Notes: generated by a model not told the origin, from the sequence alone. A DNA stretch of 64,000 bases from an uncultured Oligoflexia bacterium (GCA_913058265.1 CAJXPQ010000006.1:152492-216491), one strand, 5' to 3'. Positions 26,900-37,230 are shown, counted from the first letter of the stretch. Program-made: numbers and translations.

Positions 26900-28719
26900 T
26901 GTATATACTAGGAATATCCGCTTACTTTCATGACTCTGCAGCGGCTCTAATTAAAGATGGGGTGTTACTTGCAGCGGCACAAGAAGAAAGGTTTACAAGA
27001 ATTAAAAATGACTCTGCCTTTCCAATAAATGCTGTTAGGTTTCTACTTGAAGATGAATACATTAATGCATCTCATATAGAGAAAATTATTTTTTACGATA
27101 AGCCGTGGTTAAAATTTGAACGTATTTTAGAATCGAGTATTGCATTTGCTCCATACTCCTTAAAAAATTTCTTAATGAGTATGCCTATCTGGCTTTCTAC
27201 AAAACTTAATGCACGCAAACAAATTACTAACAATTTAATTGATGTAGATCCAAAATTCAAAGATACAAAACTACTCTTTTCAGAGCATCACTTCTCCCAT
27301 GCAGCAAGTTCTTTCTACACATCTCCTTTCACTGACGCTTGCTCTATAACAATCGATGGAGTTGGTGAGTGGGCTACAACTTCAATTATTGACTTTAAAT
27401 CTGATGGCTACAATTACATTAGTGAAATTCACTACCCTCACTCAATAGGACTTTTATACTCTGCATTTACATGTTTCTGTGGATTCAGAGTAAACTCTGG
27501 CGAATATAAGCTGATGGGTCTTGCTCCATACGGAATTAAAGATGATAAAGAGACTGTCGTTTTTATTAATCAAATTAAAGATAACCTATTAACTATTTTT
27601 GAAGATGGTTCCATTCAACTAAACTTAGAATATTTTTCTTTTTACAAAAATGGAAATACTATTAATGAAGCTAAGTTTCAAAAATTATTCTCACTAAAGT
27701 CTCGACGTGAGGAAGAGGAGATCTCCCAATCTTATGCTAACTTTGCCCTTGCTGCACAAGTAGTTACAGAGGAAATTATTATCAAAATTATTCAGCATGC
27801 TAGTTCTGTTTCTAAATCTAAAAACCTCTGTTTATCAGGTGGGGTGGCGTTAAACTGTGTCGCTAATTCAAAAATACAAAGCTTGAACTTATTTGAAAAT
27901 ATATGGATACACCCCTCACCAGGTGACGCTGGGGGGGCTGTTGGTGCCGCACTTGCAGTTTATTACTCAAATCACAAATACCTATCATGTCTTAACTTTA
28001 CGCCTTACTTGGGGCCAAGCTATTCGGACAAAAATATACTTGCAGAGCTTAATACATACGGACTACCCTTTAAAAAGTATACCGATACTGACCTTTTCCA
28101 TTTCTGTGGAAAAAAATTATCACAATCAAATATCGTTGGATGGTTTCAAGGTAAACTTGAGTGGGGGCCTAGATCACTCGGAAATAGAAGTATCCTTGCA
28201 AATCCTTGCGATCAAGAAATGCAACTTAAACTAAATTTAAAAATTAAGTTTCGCGAAGGCTTTAGACCTTTTGCTCCCGTAGTAATTGAAGAAGATGCTC
28301 ATAAGTACTTTCAAAAGTGTACTTTTTCCCCATATATGCAATATACCTATCAAGTTATGGATGCCTCTTCGAAATCTAGTACGAATACAGGATTTAAGAA
28401 TAGGCTAAAATCTATTAAATCTAAAACTCCAGCCATTACACATCTAGATCTTTCCGCCCGAGTTCAAACAGTTAATGCATCTCAAAATGATCGTCTCTAC
28501 AAACTTATAAAGGCCTTTGAAACTCATACGCAAATTCCAATGTTGATTAATACAAGTTTTAATGTCCGAGGGGAGCCTATAGTTTGCAGTCCAAAAGATG
28601 CAATTGAATGCTTTCTTTCAACTAATATGGATATTCTTGTTTTAGGTAACTTTATTATCGAGAGATGTGAAATCCCAACTGAAAAGCTTATCTCAAAGCG
28701 GGATTTTCTTCTAGACTAA
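26899..28719 (+). CDS. NodU/CmcH-type carbamoyltransferase
   Basis: These enzymes move a carbamoyl group from carbamoyl phosphate to a hydroxyl through a carbamoyladenylate. Motifs run in order: ILGISAYFHDSAAALIKDG, AAQEERFTRIKND, SEHHFSHAASSFY (metal His), ITIDGVGEW, LSGGVALNCVANSKI, GDAGGAVGAAL, KLEWGPRSLGNRSILA, FRPFAPVV and INTSFNVRGEPIV. The 606-residue length is normal. The ATG at 26899 overlaps the upstream stop by one base; the TTG two codons earlier is less likely. Its 3' end overlaps a convergent radical SAM gene by 9 bp. It most likely O-carbamoylates a sugar. Confidence 0.93.
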   Translation: MYILGISAYFHDSAAALIKDGVLLAAAQEERFTRIKNDSAFPINAVRFLLEDEYINASHIEKIIFYDKPWLKFERILESSIAFAPYSLKNFLMSMPIWLSTKLNARKQITNNLIDVDPKFKDTKLLFSEHHFSHAASSFYTSPFTDACSITIDGVGEWATTSIIDFKSDGYNYISEIHYPHSIGLLYSAFTCFCGFRVNSGEYKLMGLAPYGIKDDKETVVFINQIKDNLLTIFEDGSIQLNLEYFSFYKNGNTINEAKFQKLFSLKSRREEEEISQSYANFALAAQVVTEEIIIKIIQHASSVSKSKNLCLSGGVALNCVANSKIQSLNLFENIWIHPSPGDAGGAVGAALAVYYSNHKYLSCLNFTPYLGPSYSDKNILAELNTYGLPFKKYTDTDLFHFCGKKLSQSNIVGWFQGKLEWGPRSLGNRSILANPCDQEMQLKLNLKIKFREGFRPFAPVVIEEDAHKYFQKCTFSPYMQYTYQVMDASSKSSTNTGFKNRLKSIKSKTPAITHLDLSARVQTVNASQNDRLYKLIKAFETHTQIPMLINTSFNVRGEPIVCSPKDAIECFLSTNMDILVLGNFIIERCEIPTEKLISKRDFLLD

Positions 28720-30669
28720 TTCTTTTTTGATTGTGCAGTCCATTTTGTTATTACACTCTTTTAAGCTACAAGTTGTTGAGCTTATATTTGTTTCTATTGA
28801 GTTTACATCATCAAGATTTCCCAATCTCACTGCCAGCTCACACTGACTAGATAAAACCTCACCGTTTCTATGAATGAAAACGTTGCTAATTCCTTTAAAG
28901 CATTTCCATCCGTTGAAGTTTTTTAAAAAAGTTTTTTCATTAGTGCTATGTCTAAAAGGTTGATCATCACTATTTAATACTATTTCATCGTCTACCTGCT
29001 GTAAAAGCCTCAGCTTCTGCATGTCGCCTTTTAAATAGTTGATTGAGTGAAATGCCAAGACTTCACTCTTCGCATTATACTGATAATGCTTAAGTATTTT
29101 CCCGAGTTTTTTTTCTTCAGAAGCACTTATATTTACTACTTTCAATTCTTGCTTGAATGACAATCCTTTTTGAATGAGTGCTTTTAAGCCCTCGAGATCT
29201 TCAACGACGTCATTATAATCTATTGTAAAAACAATTCTTGTATCAACAAAGTTCTGGGCATGAAGAATCAGCATTAAGATTAACTTAGACTGTAGCTCTC
29301 CTTTAAACTGCAAGTCGATGTAATCACAGTCCTTTATTAAGTCTAAAACTTTTTTTATGCTTTTCAAGTTCGCTTTATAATCTTTAAGCACGACTGATCT
29401 AACAACACTAGGATTTCGCTTAAAATAGGCTTTAATTAAATCCAGTGATTCACCACTGTAACTTTCTATTTCGTGGAATGATAAATAAGTACTTGGTAGA
29501 ATATTTTTGAGTTTGATTGTAGACAGCATAAATTGTTCTATTTTATCTAATCTCTTTTCTGTGTTTATATCAAATGCTTCTTCTACCACCATTCTATATT
29601 TATAGAATGATGTTGGTCCTGTTATCATCTTTGGCTCAATCGCGGGTGTCTCATACTTTATACTAGCAGGTATTTCAGGAGCGGATTTTGTAATACGAAT
29701 ATCCGTCGGGCAAAAGCAATTCGCCCTATTACACTTAACTGGGTTGGATGGAAATTCAATTTTTTCATACTCCATAATGGTGCCTAAATCAGGACTCACA
29801 TTACATCCTGCTCTTTTTACCATTCCGGTATAGTGTATAAATAATTGCTCTAAACCAATAAAACAATTCCACCCCTTAAAGCTTGCCTTGCCTTCATTTA
29901 TAAGCTTATTTTCATCAAGCTTTTCTATTTTTTTATTTTTATATTCAACATTGTAGTTAAATCCGACAATAGGCTCATATACCACCTCGTCATTTTTAAA
30001 TTGAGATTGGAATGAATTCTCCTGTATGAATTGTTCTTTATCCTTTGAGCCATAGTCCGTCTTAATATTCTTTAAACCGTAGTCCTCTAAGATATGAACG
30101 CATTCATATGTCCAATTAGGAAACTTCTTAAGCTTACTTATTAAATAAACTGATTTATCCCAAAACTTTTGTTCTGGGTGCATCATGACTCTGACAGAAG
30201 GTATTACAGTTCTCTTATCATTATGTAGCTGCTCGAATACTGCAATAAAATTATCAATGTCTGCGCTTTCCGGGTGAAAAGAGAGACAGATATAATCAAA
30301 GAATGTGCTTACATTTTTCCAATAGTTAACTGAAACATGGGCATTTGTCGTTATTCCGACTCTAAATCCCTTCTTGTTAATATATGTAATACATTCAATA
30401 AAATCGGGCCATAAAGTTGGTTCACCACCCGTAAACGAAAATAGTATTTTTTTATATCCAAGACCCTGAACATAGTGCTTTTCAATTTTATCAATAAAAC
30501 CTTTTAAAATATCTAATTTCAGCCAATTAAAATTTCCACCATGAACTTCACTGGGACAGTAAGAACAAGAGTAATTACACTTATTATGTATTGACCACAT
30601 TACATGTAAGTCATAAGTGTCTTCACCTTTAATTATTTTAACCGGTATTTCTTGATCTAAATCTTCCAT
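28711..30669 (-). CDS. Duplicated radical SAM-SPASM protein, copy 1
   Basis: Radical SAM enzymes cleave S-adenosylmethionine at a 4Fe-4S cluster. Near residue 31 the cluster motif is CNYSCSYC, followed by FSFTGGEPTLW. A first SPASM-like Cys block is at about 265-325 (GWNCFIGLEQLF, GCNVSPDLG, CNRANCFCPTDIR). The second half (about 350-585) repeats the barrel-like strand pattern without the CxxxCxxC, and a second SPASM-like block closes the protein (GWKCFKGISNVF, QCELAVRLGN, CSLKECNNKMDC). The ATG at 30669 is preferred (AAGAG six bases upstream) over a TTG two codons earlier. A paralogue of the same layout is at 35263. The substrate is unknown. Confidence 0.85.
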   Translation of the reverse strand: MEDLDQEIPVKIIKGEDTYDLHVMWSIHNKCNYSCSYCPSEVHGGNFNWLKLDILKGFIDKIEKHYVQGLGYKKILFSFTGGEPTLWPDFIECITYINKKGFRVGITTNAHVSVNYWKNVSTFFDYICLSFHPESADIDNFIAVFEQLHNDKRTVIPSVRVMMHPEQKFWDKSVYLISKLKKFPNWTYECVHILEDYGLKNIKTDYGSKDKEQFIQENSFQSQFKNDEVVYEPIVGFNYNVEYKNKKIEKLDENKLINEGKASFKGWNCFIGLEQLFIHYTGMVKRAGCNVSPDLGTIMEYEKIEFPSNPVKCNRANCFCPTDIRITKSAPEIPASIKYETPAIEPKMITGPTSFYKYRMVVEEAFDINTEKRLDKIEQFMLSTIKLKNILPSTYLSFHEIESYSGESLDLIKAYFKRNPSVVRSVVLKDYKANLKSIKKVLDLIKDCDYIDLQFKGELQSKLILMLILHAQNFVDTRIVFTIDYNDVVEDLEGLKALIQKGLSFKQELKVVNISASEEKKLGKILKHYQYNAKSEVLAFHSINYLKGDMQKLRLLQQVDDEIVLNSDDQPFRHSTNEKTFLKNFNGWKCFKGISNVFIHRNGEVLSSQCELAVRLGNLDDVNSIETNISSTTCSLKECNNKMDCTIKKELV

Positions 30670-30824
30670 TATCAACTCTTGCTTTTAACCTTAATACTTA
30701 TATATTTTACTACAATTAGCCCACAAGCAACAGATATATCGCCGCGTCAAGAGTTAAACCCTTTTACTATTTTATATCTTCTTATATAGTTATTGTTTAC
30801 TATTTTAATTGAGAGAAACTCTAT

Positions 30825-32288
30825 ATGAATGAGAATAACCATACACTTTCTAGAACTAAACTTGATATTACTTTATTTCTTCTCTTTTCGTTCGATTTTA
30901 TAGTTAGAATGATTTATTTATTTTCCACGGACAATAAGTTCTTTGGAGATGCAACGGCAAGATTAGTTACAATTTTATGGCAAAAAAGTGGACTTACTTT
31001 GCTTCCTCACGCAGACTGGCTTCCATTTCCTTTTTGGATTAATGCTTTCTTTGTAAGTTTATCTGACGATATTATTTATACACCTAGGATTATAAGTGCC
31101 ATTTTCGCGAGTCTCTGCATCATCATTATTTACAAAATTTCATGCTTACTCTTTTCTAAGCATGCGGCCATTTTATCTTGCTTAACATTTACCTTCTCTT
31201 TACAGCTTCTTCTTATTGAAACACTAACACTCTCTGAACCTTTTTTCCATTTCTTTTCACTAGTGCTTGTTTACTATTACTTTAAAAAATATTCTTCAAC
31301 TCTCAACGTCTTTTCGATTATTGTTTGCTCTGCATTTCTTTGTCTTACTCGTCTTGAGGGCTGGGTACTGTGCGGTGTTCTTTTTGCTACTTCATTATTT
31401 TGGAGCCATCGTAAATACTCAATTTCTATTTTCACAGGTGCAGGAATTGGCGTCATTTACTGGGAAATCACCTCGACAATCATGGGTAAAGGCTTCCTTC
31501 GCGCACTTCTTTATTCTAACTTTGAAGTTGCTAAAATGTATGTAGTAAATGGAACACCATACTTTGAAATATTCTGGAATTCCTCCATGGGCTTAACAAT
31601 GATGACTTTTGTCATATTTCTTTTGGGATTTTATCTTACAAGAAACAACAAGCTACATAGAATCTATTATTCTCTTGTATTTCTTTTCTTTTTACCCGCT
31701 CTCTACATGACTTATAGTAAAAGTTTATTTGCTGAGTTTCGGTATTTCACAGTCTATGCAATATTGTTTTTTCCACTTGTCGGACACTACCTCTCTTTAT
31801 TGACCCTTAATATGTCGAGTTTAAAGCGTTATTCTACTGTCATCATTTATTTTGTTATTGCCATCACTGTTGATTATATTTGGGTTACAAGCAAGTTTAC
31901 TCTGCCTCACCATATGCACCTTAGCCCAGGCTTTATTAGCTCAACACAATTTGTTCAAAATGAATTAGAGGTAAAGGATACAGTTGTCTTTCTTGACTTT
32001 GATAATACTTGGGACAGAGATCTTTGGAGGGTATACTCTGACGTCCAGCTTAGTGGTATAAAAAAACTTTGTATGGTTGAGTCTCATTACTGGTTGGGGC
32101 ACAAATTCACCCAGGAATCTGTTGACAAGTGCCTCACTAAAGACACGGTCGCATATCTTATTTTATTTCCAAATGGTTTACTTAGTTCATATTTCGATTC
32201 TAACAAAGACAAAATCGCTGCAGACTATGACCTTTCAGAGGTTGGCAATTTTGACAACCATAGGGTTATTAAACTCGAGCCAAGATAA
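30825..32288 (+). CDS. GT-C-like polytopic glycosyltransferase 1
   Basis: The 487-residue protein has about ten membrane helices and a C-terminal periplasmic domain of about 100 residues. The first large loop carries FFGDATARLV and ADWLPFPFWINAF, the GDA-acid and WLPFPFW pattern shared with the proteins at 44336 and 37341. The layout is that of PMT_2-type enzymes using polyprenyl-linked sugars. GAGAGAAA precedes the ATG. It is divergent from the radical SAM gene at 28711 (about 155 bp apart) and ends exactly where the convergent radical SAM gene at 32289 ends. Donor and acceptor are unknown. Confidence 0.8.
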   Translation: MNENNHTLSRTKLDITLFLLFSFDFIVRMIYLFSTDNKFFGDATARLVTILWQKSGLTLLPHADWLPFPFWINAFFVSLSDDIIYTPRIISAIFASLCIIIIYKISCLLFSKHAAILSCLTFTFSLQLLLIETLTLSEPFFHFFSLVLVYYYFKKYSSTLNVFSIIVCSAFLCLTRLEGWVLCGVLFATSLFWSHRKYSISIFTGAGIGVIYWEITSTIMGKGFLRALLYSNFEVAKMYVVNGTPYFEIFWNSSMGLTMMTFVIFLLGFYLTRNNKLHRIYYSLVFLFFLPALYMTYSKSLFAEFRYFTVYAILFFPLVGHYLSLLTLNMSSLKRYSTVIIYFVIAITVDYIWVTSKFTLPHHMHLSPGFISSTQFVQNELEVKDTVVFLDFDNTWDRDLWRVYSDVQLSGIKKLCMVESHYWLGHKFTQESVDKCLTKDTVAYLILFPNGLLSSYFDSNKDKIAADYDLSEVGNFDNHRVIKLEPR

Positions 32289-33539
32289 TTACTCGAATAA
32301 ACATTTTAGTTCTGGAACAAGATTTTCTACTGGCTCCTGTCCTCTTAGTTTTTCAAACTTTCTAATTCTTTCTTTGAAAACTCTAAGACCTTCAAGGTCC
32401 TGCTCATCTCGAATTGATCTTTCTAAGTATGAGCAGATCTGAGTAGAGCGTTCTTCATAGAAATGATCCTTTCCATTTTTATTTTCTTCAAAATGTTTTT
32501 TTAATCTATCCAATGCTCCTTGTTTAATCTCTCTCGGCAAAATATTAATATGTAACCAAGAGGGGTGATGCATCCAAATATGGTACGGTAAAGATGGAAT
32601 TCTGTTTTTTAGTGTTGCTATCCAATCATATAGTTCGGGCAAGTTAAATATATTTAAAGCCTGTACGCATGTATGAACCTCTGCATGGACATTTTTTTTT
32701 TCAAGCATCATCTCTACATTTGATAAGACTTTTTCCCACTTTGTTCCATAGCGGATATATTCATCTAATGGCCCATGAGAATCAATACTAAAGTGTACTG
32801 AAATATGTTTAAATTCATCCCATAGCCTAAAGAGTTCTTCGTTTCTTATGGTACAGTTCGTGTGGTAACTAAGAGTTACATCTTTAGCTTTCCCACTTTC
32901 TATAATTATTTTAAGAGCTGCTATATGTGTTTTACTTAAAAAAGGCTCTCCTCCGGTCGTAAGAAACTCCTTTAAATGCTCTGTAATCTCTGGGATAAGT
33001 CTCTCAATTGGAGTCTCATCTTTCCAGTTGATATGTGCACCCTGAGTAAATTCCTTCGAATACTCAAAACCCAATTTATCAAAGTCTTGTTTAAGAGGGT
33101 ATGATGCATCTGGATTACACATAATACATTTAAGATTACAATTATTACTAAGACTGAAATCAAGGCTTTGTACCTTTGGTTCTATTTCTCCATCAGGTTT
33201 TGTTTGATTAAAAGATTCGTTAAATTTTTCGTTGTCTTTATAACATTCAAGATATGACTGCCTTACCGACGCACCACCGTTTTCCTCCACTTCATAACAT
33301 TTGCGACACTCAACAGGTTTCTCTCCATTTCTCATTTTCGAACGTATATTTTTATAGTATTTCACATTAAAATACTCAGATATACTGCTAACATCCCTAA
33401 GTTTCATGGTCTTGCCTTCGTCATCAAAAACAAAACCAAGGTGATCGGAATTACAACAAATTCTCATTGTAGAGTCTAGATGTGCACTAAAGTGCAGCCA
33501 GGGAAGTGGGCAAACTGTCTTTTTATTTATTTCGCTCAT
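32289..33539 (-). CDS. Radical SAM protein with N-terminal twitch domain, copy 1
   Basis: A half-SPASM (twitch) cysteine block comes first: CPLPWLHFSAHLDSTMRICC and CRKCYEVEENGG. The radical SAM barrel then has NNCNLKCIMCNPDAS (CxxxCxxC near residue 135) and LTTGGEPFLS. This N-terminal twitch order is the reverse of usual SPASM enzymes and defines a known subfamily that is common in surface-polysaccharide regions, where the reactions are not established. Length is 416. Paralogues are at 33594 (next gene, divergent, 54 bp apart) and 48359. Confidence 0.88.
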   Translation of the reverse strand: MSEINKKTVCPLPWLHFSAHLDSTMRICCNSDHLGFVFDDEGKTMKLRDVSSISEYFNVKYYKNIRSKMRNGEKPVECRKCYEVEENGGASVRQSYLECYKDNEKFNESFNQTKPDGEIEPKVQSLDFSLSNNCNLKCIMCNPDASYPLKQDFDKLGFEYSKEFTQGAHINWKDETPIERLIPEITEHLKEFLTTGGEPFLSKTHIAALKIIIESGKAKDVTLSYHTNCTIRNEELFRLWDEFKHISVHFSIDSHGPLDEYIRYGTKWEKVLSNVEMMLEKKNVHAEVHTCVQALNIFNLPELYDWIATLKNRIPSLPYHIWMHHPSWLHINILPREIKQGALDRLKKHFEENKNGKDHFYEERSTQICSYLERSIRDEQDLEGLRVFKERIRKFEKLRGQEPVENLVPELKCLFE

Positions 33540-33593
33540 AGTACATACATGTTATCTTAATAAGTAGGTCATACCAAAGGAAAAAGACATTTT

Positions 33594-35270
33594 ATGACAA
33601 AGAAAAAATCACATAGAGAACTTATTAATTCACCAACATTTTGTACTCTCGCATGGACAGGCTTGTCTGTTTCACCCTCTGGCTCTGTGACCCCTTGCTG
33701 TCTTTACGAAGACTCAATTAAAACAGATCAAAAAAGTCACCGTATATACAAAGACGATATTTCAACTTTTTATAATGGTTCTTTTATGAAGGATATTCGC
33801 CGCAAGATGCTTAACAATGAGTTTCTTGATGGATGTAAGCAATGTTACGAGAGTGAAAAATACGGGGGTATTTCTCTTCGAAAAAGGGCCAATGCTGACG
33901 AATGGGATTGTATTGAAGATTACGGCTTAGACGAAGACTATATACCGCAAAGTATCGACCTTAAGTTGAACAATACATGTAATTTAAAATGTAGAATGTG
34001 CCAACCGAGAGACTCAATTCAAATATATTCAGAGTTTTCTAAAATCATGGAAAATGATCCAAATTTTAAGTATTTTCAAAATTCAAAATTAACAGATCCA
34101 GAACTTCAAATTGATTTAAAAGATGTACCGAATTGGGAAAATGATGAAAGTTTTTTTGACCAGATTAGATCTGCTCTGCCAGGAATGAGAAAGCTCTCTA
34201 TTGTTGGTGGAGAACCTCTTATTCTGGACTCTCTGTATAAGCTCCTGGATTTAATAGTTGAGTCGGGACACTCAAAACATATTTTTTTAGTTATAACAAC
34301 TAACCTCATGACTTTAAGACGTGATCGAATTAAAGAATACTTTTCTCAATTTGAGGAAATTCTTATACAAATAAGTTTAGACGCCGTTGGTAGAGAGCTA
34401 AGTTACATAAGGCACCCTTCTGATTTTAAAAAGATTGAGAAAAACTTTAGAGATTTATATGATCACCCCAAAGTAAACGATTCTGTTACGCTTTGTTTTG
34501 CTCTCACATCACAACTATATAATGCTATTTATATTGTGGATGTATTTAAGTTTGTTGAGGCGCTTTTGAAAGAAGGAATTTTACTCTCAGATCAGGCGCT
34601 TGCATTTACATATTTAACTTACCCAAGACATTTAGATATTAAGAATCTTCCAGATAAGCTGCGTAAAGTTGCAATCAAAGAACTAGAAGAATTTGAGAAA
34701 AGCTCTACAATGCTTATAAAACAAGAATCTTTTAGACAAGGCTTTAACCAGTTACTTCACACTATTAAAAACGAAAAAAATTCTGATCGTAAAAAATTAC
34801 TAAATGAATTTTTGTATTATTCAAATACACTCGACAAACAACGAAATCAAAGCTTACAGGAGGCTTTACCTGATTTCTATAATGGACTCATTGAAAGTAA
34901 GGTGAAAGCTGTTTGCCCAAAGCCTGATTTTCATATGCTTCGCGAGGAAGGTTGGGAATTAGCTTCTGCTGACAAGTTGACCGAGGCGATAGTCATGTTT
35001 GAAGCGGCACTCAAAACTAGTACATCAAAGCAACTTGATTATAGAGAGCTTGGTTGGATGTACATGAAACTAGAAAGTTTTTCACTATCCTATAAGAATT
35101 ACAAAAAAGCTTTTTCTCTTGAAAAAAATGATCCCTATATCTTAAAAGGCTTTGCTATTATTGCTTCTATTTTAGAAAAAAATAGATTGTGCAAAAAATT
35201 ACTCCCGTTGGCCTTGGAACTGAATCCTGGCGACAATGAGTTAATCGAAATTCAAAACAGAATTAGCTAA
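33594..35270 (+). CDS. Twitch-radical SAM protein with C-terminal TPR tail, copy 2
   Basis: The order is twitch block (CTLAWTGLSVSPSGSVTPCC, CKQCYESEKYGG), radical SAM barrel (NNTCNLKCRMCQPRDS near residues 129-144; IVGGEPLIL), then from about residue 440 two or three TPR units (GWELASADKLTEAIVMFEAAL; GWMYMKLESFSLSYKNYKKA). The TPR tail is missing from the copies at 32289 and 48359 and may recruit a partner or carrier. AAGGAAAAAGA precedes the ATG. Its end overlaps the convergent gene at 35263 by 8 bp. Confidence 0.87.
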   Translation: MTKKKSHRELINSPTFCTLAWTGLSVSPSGSVTPCCLYEDSIKTDQKSHRIYKDDISTFYNGSFMKDIRRKMLNNEFLDGCKQCYESEKYGGISLRKRANADEWDCIEDYGLDEDYIPQSIDLKLNNTCNLKCRMCQPRDSIQIYSEFSKIMENDPNFKYFQNSKLTDPELQIDLKDVPNWENDESFFDQIRSALPGMRKLSIVGGEPLILDSLYKLLDLIVESGHSKHIFLVITTNLMTLRRDRIKEYFSQFEEILIQISLDAVGRELSYIRHPSDFKKIEKNFRDLYDHPKVNDSVTLCFALTSQLYNAIYIVDVFKFVEALLKEGILLSDQALAFTYLTYPRHLDIKNLPDKLRKVAIKELEEFEKSSTMLIKQESFRQGFNQLLHTIKNEKNSDRKKLLNEFLYYSNTLDKQRNQSLQEALPDFYNGLIESKVKAVCPKPDFHMLREEGWELASADKLTEAIVMFEAALKTSTSKQLDYRELGWMYMKLESFSLSYKNYKKAFSLEKNDPYILKGFAIIASILEKNRLCKKLLPLALELNPGDNELIEIQNRIS

Positions 35271-37230
35271 TTATTTTTTTCTGTATTAGTTGCATTTCTT
35301 CTTTCGTACAAAAATCTTGTTTACAAACTACAGGGCCAAGACATAGAATTTTTTCATTTATATCTGAATCAAATAAATTCCCAATTTTTTCTGTTTGTGG
35401 ACAAGTCGATGTAAAAACATCACCTTTTGAGTTAACTATAATTCCCATTTTACCTATATTGCACTCCCAACCTTTAAACGGTAGTTTCTCTTCCTGAAAT
35501 TCCGATCGGTACTTAGAAAGGGAATTATATGTTTTATCCGACATCAAAATATCGACATGATCAATTGAGAATCTTTGCGCAGTATTAATGGCCCTTGCCT
35601 CTTCGTAGCTAGAGTGATTTATGCTATGTAATTGAATCGGATTTACGTTGTTTGCAATAAAATACTTATTCACTTTTTCTAGTTGTTCCACTGTACCGAC
35701 AGTGAGCTCATAATATCGATTTTTATTATTAATTAAGCTTATAAGGCTTTCGCAAAAGTTTTCAGTAATCTTGACGTGATTCATAATCACGGGGACAACT
35801 TTTAAGGTGTGCCCAACACTTTTAACAACATCAAACAGTTCGTCCACTTTATCTATATAATCCCCATTACTAATTTCGATATAAAGAGAATAAAACTCCT
35901 TAATATTCTTCATCACTTGTTCCATAATTTCTTCACGGCAGTCAAAACTCATTCTTTTAACACATTTTAAGAAAGATAAATTCTTGAATATGAGTTTACA
36001 TATATCCTTGTTTTTTTTGCTATTATCACTTCCCTCAAAACTAATTTCTAAAAGTACCCTCTTCTCTGATAGGTCATATTGTTTTTTTATATTATCTACA
36101 ATATTATTCATCTTCTTAAGTAATAACATCGTTTTCATAAGGTCTAATTCTGAAACAGATATATGTAGCTTCAATCTGTACTTAAATCTCTCTTGTGTAT
36201 TTATTTCAATTGGCTTTATAATTTCGATGTTTTTGTCTTTTTGAAAACTATGAGTTAATGACTTTGTTATTCTTACATCTGTTGGACAATAGCAATTCTT
36301 AACCTTACATATTACAGGCTTCACTGGAAAATCAATGAATTCTGGATATAAGATATTACCTATCTCTTTGCCCATTTCACAGCCAGAGGTTTTTACTCCT
36401 CCATTAAAGTGTACAAATAACTGCTCGATACCAATGGCACATTCCCAGCCACTAAAATTAACTTGATCCTTATTTATCAAGTCATTCTCATAGAGCTTTC
36501 CTACATCTCCACTATCATTCTCAACTTGATAATCTTCGAAACCTAATTTACGCTCTGGTATTAATGAACTCTTTTTGTATTGCTCCAGGAAAGAGTTCTT
36601 CTCCATGAATATCTCTTTTTTAGGATCCTCATAGCTTATTTTTTCTGAGCTAGTTCCGTAATTTTCTAAAATATGAACGCATTCAATTGTATGGTTTTTA
36701 TATTTTTTTATTCCCTCTATTACTTTTAATGCCTTATTCCAAAGTTCGTTATTTTTATGCATCATAACTCTTACGCTTGGAACGACGCATTTTTTATTAT
36801 TATGGAAATATTTATACTTTTCAATAAAATTTTCTGCATCAGCACTTTCTGTGTGAAAAGAAAGGCAGATATAATCAAAATAATCTACAATTCCATCCCA
36901 GAAATTAGTTGAAACACTTCCATTGGTTGTAAGTCCAACTCGAATATCTCTTTCACCTAAATATTTAACAAATGGTTTGAAGTCTCTCCAAAGTGTTGGT
37001 TCTCCTCCAGTAAATGAAAATAATATATTCTTTGCTCCAAGTTTTATCTTATAGTGGGAGAGGGTTACTTCTACAAAATACTTTAAATCATCTAATTTTA
37101 GCCATGAGCTTGAACCATTATGTAGTTCATCTGGACAATATGAACACGAGTAGTTACATCGATTATGTATTGACCACATTACGTGCAAGTCATAGGTCGT
37201 CTCATTGTTTCGATATATTTTTGTAATCAT
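35263..37230 (-). CDS. Duplicated radical SAM-SPASM protein, copy 2
   Basis: The layout equals the protein at 28711: CNYSCSYCPDE at residues 25-32, FSFTGGEPTLW, a first SPASM-like block (GWECAIGIEQLF, SGCEMGKEIGN, CKVKNCYCPTDVR), a Cys-poor second barrel-like half, and a final SPASM-like block (GWECNIGKMGII, STCPQTEKIGN, CKQDFC). The YDLHVMWSIHN leader is nearly identical in both, so they are paralogues. In both, the gene lies next to a GT-C transferase on the other strand, starting 110-160 bp away. The ATG start follows GGTAG. Confidence 0.85.
   Translation of the reverse strand: MITKIYRNNETTYDLHVMWSIHNRCNYSCSYCPDELHNGSSSWLKLDDLKYFVEVTLSHYKIKLGAKNILFSFTGGEPTLWRDFKPFVKYLGERDIRVGLTTNGSVSTNFWDGIVDYFDYICLSFHTESADAENFIEKYKYFHNNKKCVVPSVRVMMHKNNELWNKALKVIEGIKKYKNHTIECVHILENYGTSSEKISYEDPKKEIFMEKNSFLEQYKKSSLIPERKLGFEDYQVENDSGDVGKLYENDLINKDQVNFSGWECAIGIEQLFVHFNGGVKTSGCEMGKEIGNILYPEFIDFPVKPVICKVKNCYCPTDVRITKSLTHSFQKDKNIEIIKPIEINTQERFKYRLKLHISVSELDLMKTMLLLKKMNNIVDNIKKQYDLSEKRVLLEISFEGSDNSKKNKDICKLIFKNLSFLKCVKRMSFDCREEIMEQVMKNIKEFYSLYIEISNGDYIDKVDELFDVVKSVGHTLKVVPVIMNHVKITENFCESLISLINNKNRYYELTVGTVEQLEKVNKYFIANNVNPIQLHSINHSSYEEARAINTAQRFSIDHVDILMSDKTYNSLSKYRSEFQEEKLPFKGWECNIGKMGIIVNSKGDVFTSTCPQTEKIGNLFDSDINEKILCLGPVVCKQDFCTKEEMQLIQKKIIS

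Noticed and set aside
28711..30669. Second active radical SAM centre in the C-terminal half
   Set aside because: No CxxxCxxC occurs between the two SPASM-like blocks, so the second barrel-like half cannot hold the catalytic cluster.
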